Assembly: GCA_023268575.1 (NCBI GenBank)
Contig: JALRCL010000734.1
Location: 1 to 5,564 of the forward strand
DNA length: 5,564 nt
Source of the DNA: Patulibacter sp.
Lineage (GTDB): Bacteria > Actinomycetota > Thermoleophilia > Solirubrobacterales > Solirubrobacteraceae
Direction of reading: 5' to 3'
The notes beneath the pieces are model-generated. The model did not search any database and was not told where the DNA came from. It saw nothing but the letters and a program-made list of their open reading frames with translations. Below, one piece after another: positions 1 to 5,472 of this stretch. The stretch's first letter is position 1, and every line of letters begins with the position of its first letter. The position numbers were made by a program, and so were the translations under genes.

Positions 1-407
1 TCGCCCTGCGCCATCCGCCGCCCGAGCGCCGCCGTCAGGCGGAACGGCCCGGTGAGGTTCACGTCGATGACCTTGTGCCAGAGCGCCTCGGAGACGTCGG
101 CCACGTCGTCGTAGAGCGGCGACATGCCGGCGTTGTTCACGAGCACGTCGACCCGACCGAGCTCGCCGTAGGCGGCGTCGACGAGCGCGTCGAGGTCGGC
201 CCAGCGACCGACGTGGGTGGCGACCGGCAGCGCCCGGCGGCCGGTCTCCTCGCGCACGACCTCGGCGAGGGCGGCGCAGCTGTCGCCGTCGCGGCTGGCG
301 ATGACGACGTCGGCGCCGGCGTGGGCGAAGGCCAGGACGGTCTCGCGGCCCAGGCCGCGGCTGCCGCCGGTGACGAGGGCGACCTTGCCCTCGAGGTCGT
401 GGGTCAT
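1..407 (-). CDS. Short-chain dehydrogenase/reductase, N-terminal part (runs off left edge)
   Basis: NAD(P)-dependent oxidoreductase of the classical SDR family, probably a cytosolic enzyme interconverting keto and hydroxy groups, perhaps on an acyl-CoA. The visible 135 residues begin MTHDLEGKVALVTGGSRGLG. They contain the cofactor-binding glycine motif TGGSRGLG (residues 13-20), an Arg after the second beta strand (ASRD, 37-40) that is compatible with NADP(H), the structural NNAG motif (91-94) and the tetrad Asn in VNLTG (N117). The catalytic Ser and the YxxxK motif would lie further left and are not seen, so activity cannot be judged. The start is chosen from the family N-terminus and a GGAG ribosome-binding site at 416-419 with an 8-nt spacer. 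It follows the phosphotransferase gene by 44 nt on the same strand, so co-transcription is likely. The family is certain. The substrate is not; an LvaD-like role reducing a 4-ketoacyl-CoA is inferred from context only. Confidence 0.92.
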   Translation of the reverse strand, partial: MTHDLEGKVALVTGGSRGLGRETVLAFAHAGADVVIASRDGDSCAALAEVVREETGRRALPVATHVGRWADLDALVDAAYGELGRVDVLVNNAGMSPLYDDVADVSEALWHKVIDVNLTGPFRLTAALGRRMAQG

Positions 408-451
408 CGTCGCTGCTCCGTTCGGTCGTTGGACGGGTGGCCCGGCGCCGG

Positions 452-1492
452 TCAGGCGATCCGGGCGAAGGCGGCGGCCTCGCGCAGCAGCGCGGGCACG
501 TCGTGCTCGAGGCCGGCGGCGTAGTCCGAGGTCAGCCGGCCGTCGACGTACTGGGCGTAGGCGCCCTCGATGATCGCCGCGAGCTTCCAGAAGCCGAACG
601 CGAGGTACCAGTCGAGGTGCTCGACCGAGCGGCCGCTGCGGGCGGCGTAGCGCTCGGCGAGCGCCCGGCGGGAGACGACGCCCGGCACGCGCGTGACGGC
701 CTGGACCTTCGCGAGCGCCGGGCGGTCGGGCCGGTCCGGTCCCCAGAAGGCGAGGAACAGCCCGAGGTCCAGCAGCGGGTCGCCGATCGTCGCCATCTCC
801 CAGTCGATGATCGCCGCCGCGCGGATCTCCGGCGCCGGCGTCAGCAGGACGTTGTCGAGGTGGAAGTCGCCGTGCAGGATGCCGGGCTCGCCGGCCGGCG
901 GCAGGTGCTCGGACAGCCACGTCGCGAGCTCGTCGAAGTGCGGCAGCTCGCGGTGGCGGTAGCGCTCCAGCTGCGTGGACCAGCGGGGCACCTGGCGGTC
1001 GAGGAAGCCGTCCGGCCGGCCGAACCCCTCGAGGCCGCGGGCCCGCCAGTCGACGGAGTGCAGGGCGGCGAGCGCGTCGATCGTCGCCTCGCCGATCCGG
1101 CTGGCGGTGGCCGCGTCCGGCGCGTAGCCCGGCGGCAGCTCGGTGGTGAGCGAGTGGCCGTCGACGGCCTCCATGACGAGGAACGGCGCGCCGGGGACGT
1201 CGTGGTCGGCGCAGACGGCGGCCGGCGCCGGGGCCGGGACGCCGGTTCCCGCGAGCGCGACGAGCATCCGGTGCTCGCGCTCCATGTTGTGGGCCGACGG
1301 GGCGATCGCGGCCTGGGGCGGACGCCGCATGATCCAGCGTCCGCGGTCGCTCGTCAGCAACAGCGTCTCGTTCGAGTTGCCGCCGCTGAGGCGCTCCAGG
1401 GCGAACGGTCCGGGGTCGCCCAGGGCGTCGCTCAGCCACGTGGCCAGCGACGCGGGGACGACGGGGTGCTCGGTGCTCGGCGCAGCGCTCAT
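452..1492 (-). CDS. Phosphotransferase, APH-like family of the ACAD10/ACAD11 N-terminal type
   Basis: Kinase-fold small-molecule phosphotransferase of 346 residues, the usual size for stand-alone members. It shows a nucleotide-loop region GGNSNET (37-43), the WIMRRPP strand (53-59) where relatives have LRRPP, SAHNMEREHRML (66-77), the catalytic loop HGDFHLDN (207-214, base D209, metal ligand N214) and the metal-binding IIDWEMATIGDPLLDLG (228-244, D230). The RRPP and IDWE-A-IGDPL-DL signatures are those of the APH domain of ACAD10/ACAD11 and bacterial LvaA, which phosphorylate 4-hydroxyacyl-CoAs. They are not those of true aminoglycoside-resistance kinases. It is first in a likely operon with the SDR gene and divergent from the HAD gene. 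The start at 1492 gives a family-like N-terminus but has a weak ribosome-binding site. An ATG at 1606 would add 38 low-complexity residues and has a better site. Family confidence is high; the substrate is inferred. Confidence 0.92.
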   Translation of the reverse strand: MSAAPSTEHPVVPASLATWLSDALGDPGPFALERLSGGNSNETLLLTSDRGRWIMRRPPQAAIAPSAHNMEREHRMLVALAGTGVPAPAPAAVCADHDVPGAPFLVMEAVDGHSLTTELPPGYAPDAATASRIGEATIDALAALHSVDWRARGLEGFGRPDGFLDRQVPRWSTQLERYRHRELPHFDELATWLSEHLPPAGEPGILHGDFHLDNVLLTPAPEIRAAAIIDWEMATIGDPLLDLGLFLAFWGPDRPDRPALAKVQAVTRVPGVVSRRALAERYAARSGRSVEHLDWYLAFGFWKLAAIIEGAYAQYVDGRLTSDYAAGLEHDVPALLREAAAFARIA

Positions 1493-1553
1493 GCTCGTGC
1501 GCCGAGTCTCGCCGAGGACCGGGCGTCCGGGGGCGCGCGGGCAGGGCGGGACT

Positions 1554-1567
1554 TGGAGGATCCTCCA
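1554..1567. promoter_or_regulatory. Perfect 14-bp palindrome TGGAGGATCCTCCA, candidate operator
   Basis: The sequence is identical to its reverse complement over 14 bp and lies mid-way in the divergent region, 62 nt upstream of the phosphotransferase ATG at 1492 and 113 nt upstream of the HAD ATG. Dyads of this size between divergent genes are typical operators for TetR- or GntR-type repressors in acyl-CoA catabolic loci, but no regulator gene is in the window. If the phosphotransferase starts at 1606, the palindrome would lie inside codons for RWRILQ, which weakens the operator reading. Confidence 0.4.
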
Positions 1568-1613
1568 CCGCGCCTCCCGCGCCGCCGCCGGCGCGGCGCC
1601 GGCCATTGCGAGG

Positions 1614-1617
1614 CTCC
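1614..1617 (-). promoter_or_regulatory. GGAG ribosome-binding site for the alternative phosphotransferase start at 1606
   Basis: On the minus strand GGAG lies 7 nt before an ATG at 1606-1604 that is in frame with the phosphotransferase. It is a better Shine-Dalgarno match than anything before the ATG at 1492-1490, where only CGGCG/ACGAG-like bases are seen. Against its use, the 38 added residues look like translated GC-rich leader and would exceed the usual N-terminus of the family. I keep 1492 as the preferred start with moderate certainty. Confidence 0.35.
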
Positions 1618-1670
1618 GATGCGAGAGGCGCGCCGCGGCCGCGGTCCCGCCTGCCCATCCCCGACACCAC

Positions 1671-1677
1671 GGAGAGG
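1671..1677 (+). promoter_or_regulatory. Ribosome-binding site GGAGAGG of the HAD hydrolase gene
   Basis: GGAGAGG sits just before ATG 1681, with 6 nt between GGAG and the start codon. It fixes the start at MARDVLLIDFGG. The reading frame is open further upstream to a TTG at 1606, but those 25 codons are low-complexity and have no family match. Confidence 0.75.
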
Positions 1678-1680
1678 CCG

Positions 1681-2310
1681 ATGGCCCGCGACGTGCTCCT
1701 CATCGACTTCGGCGGCGTCCTGACGACGAGCGTCTTCGACGCCTTCGGGGCCTTCTGCGAGCGCCAGGGGCTGCCGCCCACGCGGTTCGTCGACCTGCTG
1801 ACCGGCGAGGACCCGGCGGCGGCGAGGCTCCTCGTCGAGGTCGAGACCGGCGCGCGCACCACGGAGGCGTTCGAGCGCGACCTCGCGCCGCTGCTCGGGC
1901 CCGACGTGCCGGCCGAGGGGCTCATCGCCGGCCTGACCGCGGCGCTGCGGCCCGACGAGGCGGTGCTCGCCGCGGTGCTCGCGCTGCGCGCCGCGGGCGT
2001 GCGGACGGTCCTCGTCTCCAACGCGATGGGCCCGGTGCCCTACGTCGGCCTGGACACCGACGCGCTCTTCGACGCGGTCGTCCTGTCCGACGAGCTCGGC
2101 GTCCGCAAGCCGTCGCGCCGGATCTACGAGCACGCGCTGTCGCTCGTCGACGCGACACCGGAGGACGCCGTGTTCGTCGACGACCTCCCGGCGAACTGCC
2201 GCGCGGCGGAGCGGCTGGGGATCCTGCCGATCCACCACGTCGACAGCGGCGAGACGGTTGCGGCGCTCGAGTCGGCGTTCGGCGTGCCGCTCGGCGCGGC
2301 GGCCGCCTGA
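1681..2310 (+). CDS. HAD superfamily hydrolase, subfamily IA (epoxide-hydrolase N-terminal-like phosphatase)
   Basis: Predicted cytosolic phosphatase-type hydrolase of 209 residues, normal for single-domain subfamily IA enzymes with an alpha-helical cap between motifs I and II. Motif I is IDFGGVL (nucleophile D9), motif II is LVSN (S113), motif III is the lysine in VRKPS (K143) and motif IV is VFVDD (D167, D168). The second aspartate of the usual DxD is glycine (G11). This DFGGVL form is common in relatives of the soluble epoxide hydrolase N-domain and of the HAD domain of ACAD10, but it removes the usual general acid/base, so phosphatase strength is uncertain. The gene is divergent from the ACAD10/11-type phosphotransferase and converges on the enoyl-CoA hydratase. 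A link to a phosphorylated acyl intermediate is inferred from the ACAD10 domain pairing. The substrate is unknown. Confidence 0.9.
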   Translation: MARDVLLIDFGGVLTTSVFDAFGAFCERQGLPPTRFVDLLTGEDPAAARLLVEVETGARTTEAFERDLAPLLGPDVPAEGLIAGLTAALRPDEAVLAAVLALRAAGVRTVLVSNAMGPVPYVGLDTDALFDAVVLSDELGVRKPSRRIYEHALSLVDATPEDAVFVDDLPANCRAAERLGILPIHHVDSGETVAALESAFGVPLGAAAA

Positions 2311-2348
2311 CCCGCCGCGGACCGGCGCGGGACGAGCGGCGCGAGGGG

Positions 2349-2362
2349 CGGCCGGCTGGCCG
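2349..2362. terminator. Weak hairpin between convergent HAD and enoyl-CoA hydratase genes
   Basis: The 65-nt gap between the convergent stops contains CGGCC-GGCT-GGCCG, with 5-bp arms and a 4-nt loop. There is no T-tract on either side. It could serve as a bidirectional terminator, but in sequence this GC-rich such a hairpin may be chance. Confidence 0.2.
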
Positions 2363-2375
2363 ATGGCCGTCCCGG

Positions 2376-3140
2376 TCAGCGGCCGGTCCAGCGCGGCTCG
2401 CGCTTCTCGGTGAACGCCGCGATGCCCTCGCGCAGGTCCTCCGAGGCGAGGATCGGCGCGCGCAGCTCGGCGGTCATCGCCCAGCCGGCGGCGTCGTCGA
2501 GCTCGCCGCCGCGTCGCAGGCCGGCGAGGGTCTGCGCGACGGCGAGCGGGGCGTTGGCCGCGATCTCCTCGGCGAGCGCGAGGGCCCGGTCCAGCGCCGC
2601 GCCGGCCGGGACGAGCTCGTCGACGAGGCCCCACTCCGCGGCGGTCGCCGCGTCGATCGGGCGGCCGGTCAGGCCGAGGCGCAGCGCACGGCTGCGGCCG
2701 ACCTTCCGCGGCAGGCGGAAGAGCGCTCCGGCGTCGGGCAGGAGGCCGCGGCGGACCTCCGGCAGGCCGAAGGTCGCGCCCTCGCCGGCGACGACGAGAT
2801 CGCAGCCGAGCGTCAGCTCGAGGCCGCCGCCGAGCGCGAACCCCTCGACGGCGGCGATCAGCGGCACGCCCGGCGGGCGACCGAGGATCCCGTAGTGGCC
2901 GCGGCCGTCGACGGAGACCCGCTCGCCGCGGGCCGCGGCCCGCAGGTCGGTGCCCGAGCAGAACGCGCGCGCGTCGCCCGCCAGCACCGCGACGCGCAGG
3001 TCGGGGTCGTCGTCGAGCCGGTCGGCGGCCTGCGCGAGCGCGGCCGCCAGGGCCGGGTCGATCGCGTTGCGGACCGCGGGGCGGTCGAGCGTCAGCAGCA
3101 GGACGTGCCCGCGGACGTCGCTGCGCAGCGGCCCGCTCAT
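2376..3140 (-). CDS. Enoyl-CoA hydratase/isomerase (crotonase family)
   Basis: Probably hydrates a trans-2-enoyl-CoA to the 3-hydroxyacyl-CoA in a beta-oxidation-type pathway in the cytosol. The length of 254 residues is standard. The oxyanion-hole segments are AFCSGTDL (59-66) and GFALGGGLEL (100-109). Both acidic residues of true hydratases are present: E108 in GGGLEL and E128 in FGLPEVRRGLLP. They are 20 residues apart, as are E144 and E164 in rat mitochondrial crotonase. The C-terminal REGIAAFTEKREPRWTG (237-253) is the usual family ending. Having both glutamates favours hydratase over an isomerase or a non-catalytic relative. The ligase gene lies 85 nt upstream on the same strand, so co-transcription is plausible. 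The ATG at 3140 follows a G-rich leader without a good AGGAGG-like site, but the N-terminus matches the family. The chain-length preference cannot be read from sequence. Confidence 0.93.
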   Translation of the reverse strand: MSGPLRSDVRGHVLLLTLDRPAVRNAIDPALAAALAQAADRLDDDPDLRVAVLAGDARAFCSGTDLRAAARGERVSVDGRGHYGILGRPPGVPLIAAVEGFALGGGLELTLGCDLVVAGEGATFGLPEVRRGLLPDAGALFRLPRKVGRSRALRLGLTGRPIDAATAAEWGLVDELVPAGAALDRALALAEEIAANAPLAVAQTLAGLRRGGELDDAAGWAMTAELRAPILASEDLREGIAAFTEKREPRWTGR

Positions 3141-3225
3141 GCGCCCCGCCCCCCGCGCGCGTGCCGCTGCGAGGACCGGTACGCGCCGTCGGCGCTCCCG
3201 GCGCGCGGGCCGAGCACGCGCCGTC
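3141..3225. other. Short spacer between ligase and enoyl-CoA hydratase genes
   Basis: This 85-nt GC-rich spacer lies within a same-strand pair. It has only imperfect dyads, such as GCTCCCG near 3195 pairing with CGGG/GAGC, no T-tract and no recognisable promoter. I see nothing that would clearly separate the two genes into different transcripts. Confidence 0.4.
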
Positions 3226-4785
3226 TCACGCCTCGGCCCCCGCGATCGCCTCGGCCGCCCACGGCTGCACGTCGCGCTTGACGACCTTCCCGGTCGCGGT
3301 CCGCGGCAGCGGCTCGTCGCGCACGAGGACCCGGCGCGGCGCCTTGTAGGACGCCAGGCCGGTGCGGCAGGCGGCGAGCACGCCCTCGACGTCGACCCCC
3401 TCGGCCGAGGGCACGACGACCGCGACCGGGATCTCGCCCCAGCGCTCGTCCGGCAGCCCGACGACCGTGGCCTCCTCGACGCCCGGCTGGCGGTAGAGGA
3501 CCTCCTCGATCTCCTTCGGGTAGACGTTCAGCCCGCCCGAGATGATCATGTCCTTCGTCCGGCCGGTGATCGTCAGGTGGCCCTCCTCGTCGACCCGCCC
3601 GAGGTCGCCGGTGTTCAGCCAGCCGTCGCGGAACGCCTCGGCGGTCTGCTCCGGGCGCTCGTGGTACCCGACCATCGTCGCCGGCGAGCGCAGGAGGATC
3701 TCCCCCTCGCCCTCGCGGACGATCCGCCCGTCGGCGTCGCGCAGCGCGAGGTCGACGTAGGACATCGGCCGGCCCGCGGAGCCGAAGTGCGTGACGGCCT
3801 CCTCGGGCTGCAGGACGGTCGCCGCGGTCGGGAACTCCGACAGGCCGTAGCCCTGCAGCACCGCGACGTCGGGCAGCGCGTCGGCCATCGTCTCGATCAG
3901 CGGGACGGGCACCGGCTCGGTGCCCGAGATGACCCAGCGCAGCGACGAGTCGCGCAGCCGCGCGAGCAGGTCCGGCCGGGCCGCGAACTGCCGCAGGAGG
4001 GTCGGCACGAGCAGCGTGTGCGAGACGCCGTGGCGCTCGACGAGCTCGACGAGCTCCTCCGGTCCGGTGCCGCCGGTCGGGGCCAGGACGTTGCGCCCGC
4101 CGAGCCACCAGAGCGCGAGCGTCACGTCGTGGAAGCCGGCCGCCCACGAGAGCGACGGGACGCAGAGGTAGACGTCGTCGCGCTGGAGGCGGAAGTCCGG
4201 GATCTGCCCGAACGAGTTCCAGAGGATCCCGTCGTGGGTGTGCGCCGCGGCCTTCGGCTTGCCGGTCGTGCCGGAGGAGTAGTAGAGGCACGCGAGGTCG
4301 TGCAGGTCCACGACCGCCGGCGTGCCGGAGGTGGCGTCGGCGAGGAGGTCGGCGTAGGCGACGGAGCGCACGCCCTCCGGGACCTCGAGCCCGTCGACGC
4401 GCACGACGAGCTCGGGCTGCTCGGCGAGGTCGGCCACGAGGCCCGAGGACCGCCCGTCGGCGACGAGCACGCGTGCGCCGGAGTCGCTCATGACGTGGTC
4501 GACCTCGGCCGCGCGGAGCAGGACGTTGATCGGCACGCAGACCGCGCCGAGCGCGGCGAGCCCGAAGAGGAGCTCGGGCCACTCGTGGCGGTTGGGCAGG
4601 AGCACCGCGACGCGGTCGCCGGGCCGCACGCCCTGCCGCGCGAGCCCCTCGGCGAGGCGCCGGGCGCGCTCGTCGAGCTGGGCGAACGTCCGCGCCTCGT
4701 CGCCGAACCGGACCGCGACGTCGTCGAAGCGCCGCGTCGCCCGCTGCCGTTCGAGGACCCCCATGAGGTTGCGCGAGAGCGTCAT
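3226..4785 (-). CDS. Fatty-acid/acyl-CoA ligase (AMP-forming, ANL superfamily)
   Basis: Activates a carboxylic acid to its CoA thioester through an acyl-adenylate. It is a full-length enzyme of 519 residues. Motifs run in order: P-loop YYSSGTTGKPK (168-178), QGYGLSE (311-317), where many relatives have YGxTE, NTGD (391-394), hinge GRTKDMIISGGLNVYPKEIE (408-427) and the catalytic lysine in PRTATGKVVKR (K500). No signal peptide or membrane segment is apparent. The ATG at 4785 has GAGG at 4794-4797 with an 8-nt spacer on the minus strand. Downstream lies the hydratase gene, and upstream, after 162 nt, a CaiB-type gene fragment; all read in the same direction. This fits the entry step of a beta-oxidation-like route. 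The family resembles medium-chain or aromatic-acid ligases annotated as class I adenylate-forming enzymes. The actual acid cannot be predicted from motifs. An LvaE-like role is a context inference. Confidence 0.94.
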   Translation of the reverse strand: MTLSRNLMGVLERQRATRRFDDVAVRFGDEARTFAQLDERARRLAEGLARQGVRPGDRVAVLLPNRHEWPELLFGLAALGAVCVPINVLLRAAEVDHVMSDSGARVLVADGRSSGLVADLAEQPELVVRVDGLEVPEGVRSVAYADLLADATSGTPAVVDLHDLACLYYSSGTTGKPKAAAHTHDGILWNSFGQIPDFRLQRDDVYLCVPSLSWAAGFHDVTLALWWLGGRNVLAPTGGTGPEELVELVERHGVSHTLLVPTLLRQFAARPDLLARLRDSSLRWVISGTEPVPVPLIETMADALPDVAVLQGYGLSEFPTAATVLQPEEAVTHFGSAGRPMSYVDLALRDADGRIVREGEGEILLRSPATMVGYHERPEQTAEAFRDGWLNTGDLGRVDEEGHLTITGRTKDMIISGGLNVYPKEIEEVLYRQPGVEEATVVGLPDERWGEIPVAVVVPSAEGVDVEGVLAACRTGLASYKAPRRVLVRDEPLPRTATGKVVKRDVQPWAAEAIAGAEA

Positions 4786-4947
4786 GGGTGCAGCCTCGCC
4801 GCCGGGCCCCGCTCCGCGCTGGACCGGTGCCGGCGGCTCCTGTGCGCGACTCCAGTCCGGCCGTCGCCGCGCTCGACCTCGGGGGCTCGTCGCGATCGCG
4901 CGGGGGTCGGTGGTTCGCCGCGGGCGCGGCGGGCATGGGCGTCCGCG
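4786..4947. other. Intergenic region upstream of the ligase, with two GC dyads
   Basis: These 162 nt lie between the CaiB-type stop and the ligase start. They contain the 10-bp palindrome CGCGATCGCG (4891-4900) and an inverted repeat at 4916-4931. They are long enough for a ligase promoter, but I see no clear -10/-35 pair. No gene-like frame of its own is supported. Confidence 0.4.
4916..4931 (-). terminator. Perfect inverted repeat just after the CaiB-type stop, possible terminator
   Basis: CGCCGCG and CGCGGCG are exact 7-nt arms around a 2-nt centre, beginning 17 nt past the stop codon on the minus strand. As a hairpin, the inner pair would open to give a 4-nt loop. There is no T-tract, which is common for high-GC actinobacterial hairpins but leaves the call weak. 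Confidence 0.28.
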
Positions 4948-5271
4948 TCAGTCGTCGACGCCGACCGCGCCGGACGCGACGAGCGCGGCGACGCGGTCCT
5001 CGCCGACGCCCCACGCCGCCAGCGCGTCGCGACTGTCGACGCCCGGGTCGACGGCGGGCGCGCCGATCCGGCTCGGCGTGCGGCTGAAGCGCGGGGCGGG
5101 CGCCGGGACCGGGCCGCGGTCGAACGGGACCCACGCGTCGCGCGCCTGCGCGTGCACGTGGCCCGGGGCCTCGTCGAGCGACAGCACCGGGGCGAAGCAC
5201 GCCCCGAGCGGCTCGAGCGCCGCGCACCACTCCTCCCGGGTACGGGTGCGGACCGCGGCAGCGAACCGCTC
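4948..5271 (-). CDS. CaiB/BaiF CoA-transferase or alpha-methylacyl-CoA racemase, C-terminal fragment
   Basis: About 107 residues match the C-terminal end of family III CoA-transferases: ERFAAAVRTRTREEWCAALE, then CFAPVLSLDEAPGHVHAQARDAW, then PAPAPRFSRTP, and a short tail ending AVGVDD at the stop at 4948. Full-length members have about 380-400 residues, so roughly the first 70% is missing, including the region of the catalytic aspartate. The recognisable homology stops near 5271. Upstream bases are lower in GC and read as a different protein on the opposite strand. The frame stays open to 5409, but those extra residues (SDRDDDQTRLAFGRV and similar) are an antisense shadow. Complete enzymes either move CoA between acids or epimerise 2-methylacyl-CoAs, fitting the neighbouring ligase. 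As seen here the gene is broken by either recombination or a chimeric join. Confidence 0.8.
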   Translation of the reverse strand, partial: ERFAAAVRTRTREEWCAALEPLGACFAPVLSLDEAPGHVHAQARDAWVPFDRGPVPAPAPRFSRTPSRIGAPAVDPGVDSRDALAAWGVGEDRVAALVASGAVGVDD

Positions 5272-5274
5272 GAC

Positions 5275-5472
5275 GTGCAACGGCTCTTCTACACGCCCGA
5301 AGGCAAGCCGCGTTTGGTCATCATCTCGATCGCTCATCTGACCGACGCCGAGCGAATGTTCTTTGTCACCATCTTGCTCAACGAAGTCTTGGGCTGGATG
5401 CGAGCACAAAGCGGAACGTCGAGCCTGCGGGCGATCCTCTACATGGACGAGATCTTCGGCTACTTCCCGCCG
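5275..5472 (+). pseudogene. Fragment of a HerA/VirB4-like ATP-binding protein (Walker B region)
   Basis: Frame +1 reads RLFYTPEGKPRLVIISIAHL, then DAERMFFVTILLNEVLGWMR, then SGTSSLRAILYMDEIFGYFP. The hydrophobic strand ending in DE (codons at 5446-5451) is a Walker B motif. From memory, this block is a highly conserved part of large bacterial ATP-binding proteins of the HerA/FtsK/VirB4-like group, where FGYFPP is followed by roughly TANPPSK and a Q-motif region. Here neither the upstream Walker A part nor that continuation is present, so about 66 residues of a protein of several hundred are visible. GC content is about 58% over 5281-5460 by my count, against about 79% just left and 83% just right. 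Codons such as ttg, ttt, cga, gca and caa are rare in the neighbours. It is an insert or a chimeric piece, not a local gene. No mobile-element ends are seen. Confidence 0.72.

Larger units (their letters stand above)
1493..1680. promoter_or_regulatory. Divergent intergenic region between phosphotransferase and HAD hydrolase
   Basis: These 188 nt separate two genes transcribed away from each other, so promoters for both directions should lie here (unless the phosphotransferase starts at 1606). I see no convincing -10/-35 pair in the GC-rich sequence. Dyad structures include the perfect 14-bp palindrome at 1554-1567, a 7-bp-arm inverted repeat at 1579-1599 (GCGCCGC, 7-nt loop, GCGGCGC) and CCGCGGCCGCGG at 1633-1644. 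The last two are low-complexity GC and could be chance. Confidence 0.6.

Noticed and set aside
452..1492. Aminoglycoside-resistance kinase
   Set aside because: The fold is APH-like, but the RRPP, SAH-EREHRML and IDWEMATIGDPLLDLG signatures are those of the ACAD10/11-type family, and the neighbours are acyl-CoA genes.
1633..1644. Palindrome CCGCGGCCGCGG and the nearby 1579-1599 inverted repeat as operators
   Set aside because: Pure G/C dyads of this kind are expected by chance at this base composition. They are mentioned only in the intergenic entry.
1489..2634. 381-codon minus-strand frame antisense to the HAD gene
   Set aside because: The HAD gene on the plus strand has all four family motifs and a good ribosome-binding site. 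The antisense frame is low-complexity Arg-rich sequence.
437..3281. Long plus-strand open frames at 437-1723 and 1143-3281
   Set aside because: They are antisense to the phosphotransferase and hydratase or out of frame with the HAD gene. Their composition is Arg/Ala-rich and no domain is recognisable.
3137..5230. 697-codon open frame on the minus strand covering the hydratase start, ligase and CaiB fragment
   Set aside because: It overlaps the ligase in another frame, is almost wholly Arg/Ala/Gly/Pro and has no family motifs. It is a GC-driven shadow of the ligase gene.
4490..5341. 283-codon plus-strand frame over the ligase N-terminal region and CaiB fragment
   Set aside because: It is Ser/Arg/Thr-rich, opposite two recognisable genes and ends inside the foreign segment in a frame other than that of the ATPase.
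5272..5409. N-terminal extension of the CaiB-type frame up to a TTG at 5409
   Set aside because: These residues are antisense to the conserved ATPase block and have no CaiB homology.
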